NCBI GenBank assembly: GCA_944385705.1
Contig: CALWYF010000014.1
Span: forward strand, 1 to 50,621
Source of the DNA: an uncultured Oscillospiraceae bacterium
GTDB lineage: Bacteria; Bacillota; Clostridia; Oscillospirales; Oscillospiraceae
Direction: 5' to 3'
DNA: 50,621 bases
The notes under the pieces were generated by a model that was not told the DNA's origin, made no database searches, and saw only the letters and a program-made list of their open reading frames with translations. Position numbers and translations under genes: made by a program. Shown in pieces: positions 1 through 8,699 of this stretch (position 1 is the stretch's first letter; the number at the start of each line of letters is the position of its first letter).

Positions 1-1
1 G

Positions 2-295
2 GTCTCCGATGAACTGATAGGCCTGGAATGGGCCAGGATACCCCATTTCTTCTATAATTATTATGTGTTCCAGTACGCCACCGGTTTTGCCGCCGCTGCG
101 GCCATTGCCCAGCGTATACTCAGCGAAGGCGAGCCGGCAGTGAAGGACTACAAGAAGTTCCTCTCCTCCGGCGGCAGCGCCGACCCCATAAGCCTGCTGA
201 AGATAGCAGGGGTGGATATGGCAAGCCCGGAACCGGTGAATGAGTCCTTAAGACTTTTTAATGAGCTGGTCGGGGAACTGGAAGAGCTGATATAA
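2..295 (+). CDS. pepF: Oligoendopeptidase F (M3 family), C-terminal fragment
   Basis: The window opens inside this gene: the frame is open from base 2 and closes with TAA at 293-295, leaving 97 residues. The segment WARIPHFFYNYYVFQYATG followed by an alanine-rich helix is the characteristic C-terminal signature of M3-family oligoendopeptidase F, a cytoplasmic zinc peptidase that trims short peptides. The zinc-binding HExxH site lies upstream and is not visible. The apparent GTG at 65 is only an internal valine codon. Family assignment is strong; substrate range cannot be judged from the fragment. Confidence 0.88.
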   Translation, partial: VSDELIGLEWARIPHFFYNYYVFQYATGFAAAAAIAQRILSEGEPAVKDYKKFLSSGGSADPISLLKIAGVDMASPEPVNESLRLFNELVGELEELI

Positions 296-358
296 CGTCA
301 GAATAAAGGCAGGTATTAAACAAAACAGAAGAAAAAAGAATAACAGGAGGATAAGGAT

Positions 359-1273
359 ATGCCTAATGTAAGCGGTCTGCTCCCTGTGGGCGTCGTGGTG
401 ATAACAGCCATTGTGGCACTGTTCGTTCTGGCGGTGGTGCTGCTGTTCTATGTCAGCGCCCGCTACCGGTTCCTAAGCGCCGCCGTCTCCGGTTCCGGGG
501 ACAAGAACGGAGGCTTTCTCCGCTATATAAAGGAGGATTTTGCCCAGGCCTATAAGAAATATGGCCAGGAGGTCAACACCCCGGCTCTGGTCTCCAACGC
601 CGTCAGCGTGAAGCTGCCGGGCCTGCTGCTTATAGAGCGCTTTATTAACAACGCCGTATCCCTCTTTGTGACTCTGGGCCTCTTCGGCACCTTTTTGGGC
701 TTGAGTTTATCCGTTTCCTCCCTTACAGAGCTTATTGGTTACAGCAACACCGACCAGTGGCTCAGCGTTCTGGACAGCGTCGGCACAGGGCTCATGTCCG
801 CCTTGTCGGGCATGGGCGTGGCCTTCTATACCTCTCTGGCCGGCGTGGCCTGCTCCATAATATTGACTTTGCTGCGCTCGGTGTTCAGTCCCCAGGCCCA
901 GCGGGAGAAGCTGGAGACCCAGGTGGAGCTGTGGCTGGACCACGACCTGGCTCCCACCCTGCCCACGGAGCGGGCCAAGGATGACGTGCAGCTGGTGCAC
1001 CAGATGATACGTGCCCTGGACTCTGCCGCCGCCAACATGGACAGGACCCTGAAACAGTCCACCGATGAGATGAAGCTGACCCTCTCCGCCGCAAAGGAGC
1101 CTCTGGCGGAATTCAGCCGTACCGTGGAGGGCTTTAACGAGGGCGTGCGGGACTTCTCGGAATTCGACTACAACCTCCGGGGCACCGTGGAGAGGCTGGA
1201 TGTGTGCATCCGGGATTTGGTGGGAGTGCTCCGCTCTGCATCCCGGGGCATTGAAAGGAGCGGCCGTCAATGA
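359..1273 (+). CDS. MotA/TolQ/ExbB-like proton channel protein
   Basis: A 304-residue membrane protein with three predicted transmembrane segments (about residues 10-33, 100-122 and 145-172) and a long C-terminal cytoplasmic tail. The second and third helices carry the small-residue-rich pattern of the MotA/TolQ/ExbB family (GLFGTFLGLSLSV, then SALSGMGVAFYTSLAG). Such proteins form ion channels with a MotB/TolR/ExbD-like partner, and the next gene encodes one, overlapping by 4 bases (ATGA). The ATG at 359 follows AGGAGG at 345-350. No flagellar genes are nearby, so a role other than flagellar rotation is likely, but what it energises is unknown. Confidence 0.8.
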   Translation: MPNVSGLLPVGVVVITAIVALFVLAVVLLFYVSARYRFLSAAVSGSGDKNGGFLRYIKEDFAQAYKKYGQEVNTPALVSNAVSVKLPGLLLIERFINNAVSLFVTLGLFGTFLGLSLSVSSLTELIGYSNTDQWLSVLDSVGTGLMSALSGMGVAFYTSLAGVACSIILTLLRSVFSPQAQREKLETQVELWLDHDLAPTLPTERAKDDVQLVHQMIRALDSAAANMDRTLKQSTDEMKLTLSAAKEPLAEFSRTVEGFNEGVRDFSEFDYNLRGTVERLDVCIRDLVGVLRSASRGIERSGRQ

Positions 1274-2235
1274 GAAGAACAGGCAGCTACAGGCACCCGG
1301 AATCCGGCGGTGAGCAGGGCTTCTGGCCCTCCTATGCTGATATGATGAGCGCCGTTGCCCTGATCCTGTTTTTCCTGATGCTGCTTTCCTACATACAGAA
1401 TCTGGTGACGGGCAACGATCTCCAGAATACCCAGGAGGTGCTGGAGAATACCCGGCTCCAGGTGCAGCTTACCCAGGAGCAGCTGGAGAGCCTCACCGAC
1501 GAGCTGAATCTTAAACAGGATCAGATAGAGGACTACTCCCTCCAGATAGTCCAGCAGACGGAAAAGCTGGAGCAGCAGCAACAGCTCATAGGCCGGCAGG
1601 AGGCCTACCTCCTGGCGGCAAACGACGAGATCACAGACATGCGAAACCAGATGCAGACCATAGCCGTTCTGCGCCTGTCCATTCTGGAGCAGATAAGGGA
1701 AAGCATTGTTGAAGTGATGGGGGACGCCTCCAAGGTGAGCATCGGGGACAACGGCAACATCATCCTCTCCGACAGCGTGCTCTTCGATCTGGGTTCGGCG
1801 GATATCAAGCCGGACAGCGTTGGAGTGCTGGACGAGCTGGTGGAGGTGTTCTATAAATTCCTCAGCGATGAGGAAAACGCCAAATATGTGGACAGCATAG
1901 TCATCTCCGGCCACACTGATATAACCGGTACCGCCCAGACCAACCGGGACCTGTCCACCGACAGGGCAAATTCAGTTATCAGTTACCTGCTCACCGGGAA
2001 AAACGGCATACTGAACAGCTATGCCCAGTATTTCTGCGCCGCCGGCTACGGGGCCACCAGACCTGTGGCCTCCAACGACACCGAGGAGGGCAAGGCCGCC
2101 AACCGGCGTATAGAGATATCCATGATTCTGAAGGACGACACGGTGCTGGATATCGTGGAGGACTATCTTGCCATAGAGCCGCCGGACACGGAGTTGGCTC
2201 CTCTGGCAAGCCCTTCACCCTCTCCCGCAGCCTAA
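1270..2235 (+). CDS. MotB-like protein with OmpA peptidoglycan-binding domain
   Basis: A 321-residue partner of the upstream MotA-like protein. The N-terminus has WPSYADMMSAVALILFFLM, a single membrane helix beginning with an aspartate (D24) in the place of the proton-carrying Asp of MotB and ZorB. A glutamine-rich coiled coil covers about residues 50-120. An OmpA/MotB-type peptidoglycan-binding domain covers about 155-290 (VISGHTDITGTAQTNRDLSTDRA and AANRRIEIS-like motifs), and the tail is Pro/Ser-rich. Translational coupling (4-base overlap) argues for a stoichiometric complex: an ion-driven stator-like device tethered to the wall. Its effector is not identifiable here. Confidence 0.82.
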   Translation: MRRTGSYRHPESGGEQGFWPSYADMMSAVALILFFLMLLSYIQNLVTGNDLQNTQEVLENTRLQVQLTQEQLESLTDELNLKQDQIEDYSLQIVQQTEKLEQQQQLIGRQEAYLLAANDEITDMRNQMQTIAVLRLSILEQIRESIVEVMGDASKVSIGDNGNIILSDSVLFDLGSADIKPDSVGVLDELVEVFYKFLSDEENAKYVDSIVISGHTDITGTAQTNRDLSTDRANSVISYLLTGKNGILNSYAQYFCAAGYGATRPVASNDTEEGKAANRRIEISMILKDDTVLDIVEDYLAIEPPDTELAPLASPSPSPAA

Positions 2236-2253
2236 AAGGAGGCAGAGACAAAA

Positions 2254-3132
2254 ATGTATGAATTATATCAGGCTCTGGGAAACAGCTATTACATCCAAAG
2301 CCCGGCCAAAATAGGTCTGGTGTGCCTGGATGAGAAACAGGTCTGTCTCATTGACAGCGGCAACGACAAGGACGCGGGCCGCCGGGTGCGCAAGCTCCTG
2401 GACGAGAAGGGCTGGAAGCTCACCGCCATATACAACACCCACGCCAATGCCGACCACAACGGGGGCAACCGCTACCTCCAGCAGCAGACCGGATGTAAAA
2501 TCTACGCCCCGGGAATAGACTGCGTGGTGAACCGCCACCCTATCCTGGAGCCCGCCTTCCTCTACGGGGCCTTTCCCCCCAAGGAGCTGAGACACAAGTT
2601 CCTCCTGGCCCAGGAGAGCGACACGGAATATCTCACAGCGGACAAGCTGCCGGAGGGCATGAAGGCTATAGAGCTGCCCGGCCATTTCTTCAACATGGTG
2701 GGCTACCGCACGGCGGACGATGTGGTATATCTGGCTGACTGTCTGTCCAGCCGGGAGACCCTGGAGAAATACCAGGTGGCCTTCATCTACGATGTGGCCG
2801 CCTATCTGGACACCCTGGAAAAGGTGAAGACCATGGAGGCTAAGCTCTTCATCCCTTCCCACGCCGAGGCTACGGATAACATCGCTCCTCTGGCCCAGTA
2901 CAATATTGAAAAGGTCAATGAGATAGCCGGAAGGATGCTGGAAATGTGCCGTGAGCCCTTGATGTTCGAGGAACTGCTGCAAAGGCTTTTCAAGGCATAT
3001 GACCTGACTTTGAACTTTGAGCAGTATGCTCTGGTGGGCAGCACTGTGCGCTCCTTCCTCACCTGGCTGAAGGAGAGCGGGAAAGTGGAAGCCCTCTTTG
3101 AGGACAGCCGCCTGCTGTGGCGGAGCATATAA
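2254..3132 (+). CDS. MBL-fold metallo-hydrolase
   Basis: A 292-residue metallo-beta-lactamase-fold protein. The first metal motif reads THANADHNGGN (H63, D67, H68), so the second His of the usual HxHxDH is Asn, a variant shared by a subfamily with THxNADH. Later metal ligands are plausible at GHFFNMVGY, ADCLS and PSHAEAT. The C-terminal third (from about residue 215) looks like a winged-helix-type extension. ATG 2254 follows AAAGGAGG and lies 18 bases after the MotB-like gene, so it is probably co-transcribed. The substrate is unknown. A strong intrinsic terminator follows. Confidence 0.78.
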   Translation: MYELYQALGNSYYIQSPAKIGLVCLDEKQVCLIDSGNDKDAGRRVRKLLDEKGWKLTAIYNTHANADHNGGNRYLQQQTGCKIYAPGIDCVVNRHPILEPAFLYGAFPPKELRHKFLLAQESDTEYLTADKLPEGMKAIELPGHFFNMVGYRTADDVVYLADCLSSRETLEKYQVAFIYDVAAYLDTLEKVKTMEAKLFIPSHAEATDNIAPLAQYNIEKVNEIAGRMLEMCREPLMFEELLQRLFKAYDLTLNFEQYALVGSTVRSFLTWLKESGKVEALFEDSRLLWRSI

Positions 3133-3150
3133 AAGGAAGAAAAAACCGAA

Positions 3151-3178
3151 AAAAGGGGGCCATGGGGCCCCCTTTTTT
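3151..3178 (+). terminator. Rho-independent terminator after the MBL gene
   Basis: A 7-bp GC stem (GGGGGCC at 3155-3161 with GGCCCCC at 3166-3172) with a 4-base loop is followed by T6 and preceded by a matching A-run. It sits 22 bases after the MBL stop codon and separates that operon from the next promoter. Confidence 0.92.
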
Positions 3179-3189
3179 GCGTCGCTCTA

Positions 3190-3217
3190 TTGAAATTTTG
3201 TCATTTATCTGTATAAT
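3190..3217 (+). promoter_or_regulatory. Sigma-A-type promoter for the UPF0237-UPF0210 pair
   Basis: TTGAAA (3190-3195) and TATAAT (3212-3217) are separated by 16 bases. The element lies just after a terminator and about 33 bases before the UPF0237 start. Confidence 0.8.
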
Positions 3218-3249
3218 GGCAGTGTTAAAAAAATGATGAGGTGAAAAGG

Positions 3250-3519
3250 ATGAAAGCGATAGTCAGCGTTTTTGCCAAAGACTCCAAGGGTATCACCGCC
3301 TATGTGACCACCCTGCTGGCGGAAAATGAAATAAACATACTGGATATAAGCCAGACCCTTATGCAGGAATATTTTGCAATGATCATGCTGGTGGATCTGG
3401 CGGACTGCAAGCTGCCCTTTGACGCTCTGTCTCAGCAGCTGAAGGACAAGGGCATGGAGCGGGGCCTGGATATCCACGTTCAGCGGCAGGATATCTTTGA
3501 AGCTATGCATAGGATCTGA
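3250..3519 (+). CDS. ACT domain-containing protein (UPF0237 family)
   Basis: An 89-residue protein consisting of a tandem-ACT/GcvR-like small regulatory fold. [20 protein letters not shown] is the family hallmark. ACT domains bind amino acids, but the ligand of this family is not established. I place the start at ATG 3250 rather than GTG 3241 because GAGGTG at 3238-3243 is then a ribosome binding site with a 6-base spacer and the protein begins [11 protein letters not shown] like its homologues. It lies 8 bases upstream of the UPF0210 gene; the two families usually occur as a pair, which suggests a shared function. Confidence 0.9.
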   Translation: MKAIVSVFAKDSKGITAYVTTLLAENEINILDISQTLMQEYFAMIMLVDLADCKLPFDALSQQLKDKGMERGLDIHVQRQDIFEAMHRI

Positions 3520-3527
3520 GGTATACC

Positions 3528-4883
3528 ATGAGCTATCTGATAAACAGCAGCGAGATACTGCAAACCATAGAAATGATAGACCAGCAGCACCTGGACGTGC
3601 GTACCGTCACCATGGGGATAAACCTCCTGGACTGCGCCGACCGGGATATGGATGTGTGCTGCCGGCGGGTATACGACAAGATATGCACTCTGGCGGACAA
3701 GCTGGTGGAAACCGGCTGCGCCATCGAGCGGGAGTTCGGCATACCCATAGTCAATAAGCGCATTTCCGTCAGCCCCATCTCCCTGGTGGCTGCCGCCTGT
3801 GAGCAGGATGACTACGTGCCTCTGGCCAAAACTTTGGACAAGGCCGCCAAGGCCGTTGGGGTGAACTTCATCGGCGGCTTCTCCGCCCTGGCCCACAAGG
3901 GCTTTACCAAGAGCGACCTGCGGCTGATAAACTCCATCCCCCGGGCTCTGACGGAGACGGAGCTGGTGTGTTCCAGCGTCAATGTGGCCTCCACCCGGGC
4001 GGGCATAAATATGGACGCCGTGGCCCTCATGGGCCGGATAGTGCGCCAGACTGCGGACATTGACCCCATGGGCTGCGCAAAGCTGGTGGTCTTTGCCAAC
4101 GCCGTGGAGGACAACCCCTTCATGGCCGGCGCCTTCCATGGTGTGGGTGAGCCTGAGTGCGTCATCAACGTGGGCGTCTCCGGCCCCGGCGTGGTGGCCC
4201 ACGCTCTGAAGGCCTGCAAGGGAGAGCCTTTTGACGTGGTGGCGGAGACGGTGAAGAAGACCGCCTTCAAGATAACCCGTATGGGCCAGCTGGTGGCTCA
4301 GGAGGCCTCCCGCCGCCTGGGCGTGCCCTTCGGCGTGGTGGACCTGTCCCTGGCGCCCACTCCGGCGGTGGGGGACAGCGTTGCGGAAATTCTGGAGATA
4401 ATGGGCCTGGAGAAGTGCGGCGGCCACGGTACCACCGCCGCTCTGGCTCTTCTAAACGACGCAGTGAAAAAAGGCGGCGTCATGGCTTCCAGCCATGTGG
4501 GCGGCTTGTCCGGCGCTTTTATCCCGGTGTCCGAGGATGCGGGCATGATCTCCGCCGTGGAGTGCGGCGCTCTCAGCATAGACAAGCTGGAGGCCATGAC
4601 CTGCGTTTGCTCCGTGGGCCTGGACATGATAGCCGTGCCGGGAGATACCGCTGAGGAGGTGATATCCGCCATCATTGCCGACGAGGCGGCCATAGGCATG
4701 GTGAACAACAAGACCACAGCCGTGCGCCTCATTCCCGCCAAGGGCAAGACCGTGGGGGACAGGATAGACTTCGGCGGACTGCTGGGCTCTGCTCCGGTGA
4801 TGCCTCTCCGCTCCGGTTCCCCGGCGGAGTTCGTTGCCAGAGGCGGACGTATCCCCGCACCTCTCCATAGTCTGAAGAACTGA
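3528..4883 (+). CDS. PFL family protein (UPF0210/DUF711)
   Basis: A 451-residue protein, full length for the UPF0210 family, which has a fold related to pyruvate-formate-lyase/ribonucleotide reductase but no proven reaction. It shows the glycine-rich blocks [21 protein letters not shown] and [13 protein letters not shown] 3528 is preceded by TGAGG (3517-3521), which overlaps the stop codon of the ACT-domain gene, so the two are translationally linked. Family is certain; biochemical role is unknown, with the ACT partner hinting at control by an amino acid. Confidence 0.92.
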   Translation: MSYLINSSEILQTIEMIDQQHLDVRTVTMGINLLDCADRDMDVCCRRVYDKICTLADKLVETGCAIEREFGIPIVNKRISVSPISLVAAACEQDDYVPLAKTLDKAAKAVGVNFIGGFSALAHKGFTKSDLRLINSIPRALTETELVCSSVNVASTRAGINMDAVALMGRIVRQTADIDPMGCAKLVVFANAVEDNPFMAGAFHGVGEPECVINVGVSGPGVVAHALKACKGEPFDVVAETVKKTAFKITRMGQLVAQEASRRLGVPFGVVDLSLAPTPAVGDSVAEILEIMGLEKCGGHGTTAALALLNDAVKKGGVMASSHVGGLSGAFIPVSEDAGMISAVECGALSIDKLEAMTCVCSVGLDMIAVPGDTAEEVISAIIADEAAIGMVNNKTTAVRLIPAKGKTVGDRIDFGGLLGSAPVMPLRSGSPAEFVARGGRIPAPLHSLKN

Positions 4884-4920
4884 GAAGCTATTGAGAAGCT
4901 ATATTGAATATAATAAAGCA

Positions 4921-4949
4921 AAAGCACAGGGTAAAACCCCTGTGCTTTT
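4921..4949. terminator. Bidirectional terminator between UPF0210 and livF
   Basis: An 11-bp stem (AAAGCACAGGG 4921-4931 with CCCTGTGCTTT 4938-4948) with a 6-base loop is flanked by A/T runs on both sides, so it can end transcription of both convergent genes. Confidence 0.88.
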
Positions 4950-4968
4950 ATTATGTTTATAAACTTTC

Positions 4969-5679
4969 TCAGCCGCCCAGGTAGGCTTTCTTCACCTGGT
5001 CGCTGGCGGCCAGCTCTGCGCCGGTGCCGCTGAGAGTTATCTTGCCCGTCTCCATGACGTAGGCTCTGTCCGCAACGGACAAGGCCATCTGGGCGTTCTG
5101 CTCCACCAGAAGTATGGTGGTGCCGTCCTTGTGGAGCTGCCTGATAATTTCAAATATCTGCTCTACCAGGATGGGGGCAAGACCCATGGAGGGCTCATCC
5201 AGCATCAGCAGCTTGGGATGGCTCATCAGGGCCCGGCCCATAGCCAGCATCTGCTGCTCGCCGCCGGAGAGAGTTCCGGCGATCTGCCGCCGCCTCTCCT
5301 TCAGCCGGGGAAACTGCTGGAATACACGCTCCAGGTCCGTGTCTATCCCGGCCCCGGGCTGAGTATAGGCCCCCATTTCCAGGTTCTCCTGGACGCTCAT
5401 CTGCAGGAAGATGCGCCGTCCTTCCGGCACCTGGGCCAGGCCTTTCTCCACAATCTTGTGGCTGGGGGTATTGCTGATGTTCTCGCCGCAGAATTCAATG
5501 CTGCCGGTGCGGGAGCGCAGCAGACCGGAAATGGTTTGCAGGGTGGTGGACTTACCTGCGCCGTTGGCACCGATCAGGGTCACTACCTCCCCCTGATTCA
5601 CATGGAAGGAGATGCCCTTTATAGCGTGGATGGCTCCGTAATATACGTTGATGTTGTCTACTTTCAGAATTTCTTCCAC
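4969..5679 (-). CDS. livF: Branched-chain amino acid ABC transporter ATP-binding protein LivF
   Basis: A 236-residue cytoplasmic ATPase of the HAAT family. Walker A is GANGAGKST (residues 37-45), the signature is LSGGEQQ, Walker B is LLMLDEPSMGLAP, and the H-loop region reads LLVEQN, the LivF-specific variant. It drives uptake of branched-chain amino acids with LivG, LivH, LivM and the LivJ lipoprotein. The start is GTG at 5679 behind AAGGAGG that lies inside the end of livG, only 3 bases upstream. It is the last gene of livJHMGF and ends at the shared terminator. Confidence 0.95.
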   Translation of the reverse strand: MEEILKVDNINVYYGAIHAIKGISFHVNQGEVVTLIGANGAGKSTTLQTISGLLRSRTGSIEFCGENISNTPSHKIVEKGLAQVPEGRRIFLQMSVQENLEMGAYTQPGAGIDTDLERVFQQFPRLKERRRQIAGTLSGGEQQMLAMGRALMSHPKLLMLDEPSMGLAPILVEQIFEIIRQLHKDGTTILLVEQNAQMALSVADRAYVMETGKITLSGTGAELAASDQVKKAYLGG

Positions 5680-5682
5680 GGC

Positions 5683-6537
5683 TCAGGCCTCCTTCTTTTT
5701 ACCCAGATAGGCCTCTATGACCACCGGGTTGGACTGTATCTCATCGGGGGTGCCCTTGGCGATGACCTTGCCGAAGTTGAGAACGCAGATGCCCTCGCAG
5801 ATGCCCATGACCAGGTTCATATCGTGCTCGATGAGCATGATGGCTATCTGGAAGGTGTCTCTTATCTTGATGATGTTCTCCATAAGCTCGGCGGTCTCTG
5901 AGGGGTTCATGCCGGCGGCGGGCTCATCCAGCAGCAGCAGACTGGGATTTGTGCCCAGTGCCCGGACTATTTCCAGACGGCGCTGAGCTCCGTAGGGCAG
6001 GGAACCGGCCTTGGCCTCGGCCATGCCGTCCATGTCAAAGATGCTCAGCAGCTCCAGGGCCCGCTCGTGGGCAATGCGCTCCTGCTTCCAGTAGGAGGGC
6101 AGACGGAGAATACCCTCGGCCATGCCGTACTTTATCTGGTTGTGCATGCCCAGCTTTACATTGTCTTCCACAGAGAGATTATTGAAAAGCCGGATATTCT
6201 GGAAGGTACGGGCCACGCCCAGTTTGTTAACCTGAACAGTGCTCATACCCTTGGTGTCATAGCCGTCCACCATAATGGTGCCTCGGGTGGGCTGATAGAC
6301 CTTGGTGAGCAGGTTAAAGACAGTGGTCTTGCCTGCGCCGTTGGGGCCGATAAGTCCGGCAATCTCCGTGCGGCCGATGGTCAGGTTGAAGTCGTCCACA
6401 GCGGTGAGGCCGCCGAAATCTATACCCAGATGCTTTGCCTCCAGAACCGGGGTCTTGCCCAGGTCACGCTGAGGAATAAAGGAGTCGGAGGGCATGGGTA
6501 CCAGAGGACTGTCGTTTTTGGATTTGATTCTAGCCAT
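5683..6537 (-). CDS. livG: Branched-chain amino acid ABC transporter ATP-binding protein LivG
   Basis: A 284-residue second ATPase of the importer. Walker A is GPNGAGKTT, the signature region is LPYGAQRRLEIVRAL, and Walker B is LLLLDEPAAGMNP, followed by the LivG-type LIEHDMNLVM. An N-terminal extension of about 28 residues precedes the ABC domain, slightly longer than usual. ATG 6537 overlaps the end of livM by 8 bases, and livF follows after 3 bases, giving tight translational coupling within the operon. Confidence 0.95.
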   Translation of the reverse strand: MARIKSKNDSPLVPMPSDSFIPQRDLGKTPVLEAKHLGIDFGGLTAVDDFNLTIGRTEIAGLIGPNGAGKTTVFNLLTKVYQPTRGTIMVDGYDTKGMSTVQVNKLGVARTFQNIRLFNNLSVEDNVKLGMHNQIKYGMAEGILRLPSYWKQERIAHERALELLSIFDMDGMAEAKAGSLPYGAQRRLEIVRALGTNPSLLLLDEPAAGMNPSETAELMENIIKIRDTFQIAIMLIEHDMNLVMGICEGICVLNFGKVIAKGTPDEIQSNPVVIEAYLGKKKEA

Positions 6538-7606
6538 TTACTTTCTCTCCTCTCCTTACGGGAATGAGCTTTGCAAAAAGGGTCTTCATCTGAGGGTTGT
6601 TGGTGGCCAGCATTACCAGGATAAGGACGATAGCGTAGATAAGCATGCGGTAATCGTCAAAGCCTCGCAGGGCTTCCGGCAGGATGGTAAGCACCGTGGC
6701 GGCGATGATGGAGCCCCAGATATTGCCCAGGCCTCCAAGTACCACGAACACCAGTACCAGAATGGAGGTGTTGAAGTCAAATTTGGTTGCAACCAGGTTG
6801 GAGAAGTTCAGACCGTAGAGAGCCCCGGCGGCCCCGGCCAGGGCGGCGGAAGTGACGAAGGCCATGAGCTTATACTTGGTTACGTTGATGCCCACACTTT
6901 CGGCGGCGATGCGGTTATCCCGCAGAGCCATGATGGCCCGGCCGGAGCGGCTGCGCACAAGATTCAAAATAACCACCAGGCTTATCATGATGAGAATGAA
7001 GCCCGCAGTGAAGCTGGCGATGGTCTGGGTACCCGTGGCCCCTTGAGCGCCCTTTATAAGCACCCGACCCGCCTCGCTAAGGCCCAGGTCATTAACGCTC
7101 TTGGTGCCGGTGGCATTGAAGACAATATGCAGCCCAGTCTCATCCACGCCGATGATGAGGCAGTTGATAAGTTCCTTGATAATCTCGCCGAAGGCCAGGG
7201 TGACTATTGCCAGATAGTCGCCTCTCAGACGCAGCACGGGGATACCCACCAGGGTTCCGGCTATGGCGGCAAATATGGCGCCCACCACCAGGGCGATAGC
7301 CAGACGCAGCGGCTCGGAGGGGATGACGGTCTGAAGGCTCATGGCCGCCACAACTCCGGAAAAGGCGCCTACGCTCATGAAACCCGCGTGGCCCAGGCTC
7401 AGCTCGCCCAGGATGCCAACGGTGAGGTTCAGGGACACGGCCATGACTATGTAGCAGCAGATGGGGATGAGCTGGCCGGTGAGGGAGCGGGTAAGCATGC
7501 CCTGGTTTTTAAGGGTGTTCATTATAATAAAGGCCAGCACCACGCCGATATAGGTGGCAAAGTCAATGACAGTGGTCTTTTTAAGTTTTCTGCTTTTTAG
7601 TTTCAT
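6530..7606 (-). CDS. livM: Branched-chain amino acid ABC transporter permease LivM
   Basis: A 358-residue polytopic permease (roughly eight to ten hydrophobic segments) of the LivM subfamily. It has the EAA-like loop AESVGINVTKYKLMAFVTSAALAG and motifs GELSLGHAGFMSVGAF and LRLRGDYLAIVTLAFGEI. It pairs with LivH to form the membrane channel. The start at ATG 7606 has GAGGTGGAG close upstream, and the gene lies 9 bases after livH. Confidence 0.95.
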   Translation of the reverse strand: MKLKSRKLKKTTVIDFATYIGVVLAFIIMNTLKNQGMLTRSLTGQLIPICCYIVMAVSLNLTVGILGELSLGHAGFMSVGAFSGVVAAMSLQTVIPSEPLRLAIALVVGAIFAAIAGTLVGIPVLRLRGDYLAIVTLAFGEIIKELINCLIIGVDETGLHIVFNATGTKSVNDLGLSEAGRVLIKGAQGATGTQTIASFTAGFILIMISLVVILNLVRSRSGRAIMALRDNRIAAESVGINVTKYKLMAFVTSAALAGAAGALYGLNFSNLVATKFDFNTSILVLVFVVLGGLGNIWGSIIAATVLTILPEALRGFDDYRMLIYAIVLILVMLATNNPQMKTLFAKLIPVRRGEKVNG

Positions 7607-7615
7607 TTCTCCACC

Positions 7616-8494
7616 TCAGACTTTCTCAGGCACATATTTGCCCAGCAGACCTGCGGGACGTACCAGCAAGGTGATGATAAGTACGGCAAAGACTATGGAG
7701 TTTGCCAGCTGGGTGGAAATGTAGGCCTTGGCCAAGGACTCGATTATACCCAGCAGCACCCCACCCAGAAGAGCTCCGGGGATGGAGCCGATGCCGCCGA
7801 AGACTGCGGCGGTAAAGGCCTTGATGCCGGGCATGGAACCGGTGGTGGGCATAAGGGAGGTGTAGGAGGAACACAGCAGCACACCGGCAATGGCGGCCAG
7901 TGCGGAGCCTATGGCAAAGGTCATGGATATGGTGCGGTTGACATTGATGCCCATAAGCTGGGCGGCGGATTTATCCTCGGAGCATGCCCGCATGGCCTTG
8001 CCCATCCGGGTCTTGCCGGTGAAAAGAGTCAGGGCGATCATAATGACTATGCACATGAAAACAGTGAGCATGGACACATAGGAAATGCTCAGCTGCCCCT
8101 CAAAGAGCTTCACGGAACCGGCGATGATGGGGGTATAGGCTTTGGGGCTGGCGCCCCAGAGGAGCAGGGCGGCGTTTTGCAGGAAATAGCTGACGCCGAT
8201 GGCGGTGATAAGTACTGCAAGGGAGGGAGCTGCACGCAGGGGCTTGTAGGCCAGACCTTCTATAACCACGCCCAGCACGGTGCAGACAACCATGGCCAGG
8301 ATGACGGCCAGCCACCAGGGCAGACCCAGAGAGGTCATGGACAGCAGGGAGATGTAGCCGCCTACCATAATGACGTCGCCATGGGCAAAGTTCAGCATTT
8401 TGGCAATGCCGTAGACCATGGTATAACCCAGGGCAATAATGGCATAGACGCTGCCCAGACTGATGCCGCTGATTAGATATGAAAGAAATTCCAT
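7616..8494 (-). CDS. livH: Branched-chain amino acid ABC transporter permease LivH
   Basis: A 292-residue polytopic permease of the LivH subfamily, with IALGYTMVYGIAKMLNFAHGD near the N-terminus and RACSEDKSAAQLMGINV as the ATPase-contacting loop. It forms the heteromeric channel with LivM. It is separated from livJ by 205 bases containing two strong hairpins, which probably lower its expression relative to the binding protein. Confidence 0.95.
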   Translation of the reverse strand: MEFLSYLISGISLGSVYAIIALGYTMVYGIAKMLNFAHGDVIMVGGYISLLSMTSLGLPWWLAVILAMVVCTVLGVVIEGLAYKPLRAAPSLAVLITAIGVSYFLQNAALLLWGASPKAYTPIIAGSVKLFEGQLSISYVSMLTVFMCIVIMIALTLFTGKTRMGKAMRACSEDKSAAQLMGINVNRTISMTFAIGSALAAIAGVLLCSSYTSLMPTTGSMPGIKAFTAAVFGGIGSIPGALLGGVLLGIIESLAKAYISTQLANSIVFAVLIITLLVRPAGLLGKYVPEKV

Positions 8495-8583
8495 AGGGAC
8501 TTACCTCATTTTCATCTTTATAACTGAATGTCCTCGGTGGAAAACAGCGATTGCAGGGCTTTTGCCCCAGGCCGGGGGCCTGA

Positions 8584-8658
8584 CGGCGCAGCTTGTCAAA
8601 AGAGCTCGGAAGCTCTTTTGACAAGCTGCGCCGTACTGCCGGGAAACCGGCAGTACGG
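8584..8658 (-). repeat. Two adjacent perfect hairpins between livJ and livH
   Basis: The first hairpin has a perfect 23-bp stem (8584-8606 with 8611-8633, loop CGGA). It abuts a second hairpin with a perfect 12-bp stem (8631-8642 with 8647-8658, loop GAAA). No T-run follows on either strand. Placed between the binding-protein gene and the permease genes, they are likely to stabilise the livJ message or cause partial termination/processing. The first arm shares TTTTGACAAG(C/T)TG with a hairpin at 36010-36067, so a dispersed repeat is possible. Confidence 0.75.
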
Positions 8659-8699
8659 CAAAAGGAAAATTGTAATGAAGACTTGATTATTGAGCCTTA

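Noticed and set aside
359..2235. A Zorya-type anti-phage system
   Set aside because: The MotA/MotB-like pair resembles ZorA and ZorB, but the following gene is an MBL hydrolase and no ZorC, ZorD or ZorE-like effector is present. ZorA tails are usually longer.
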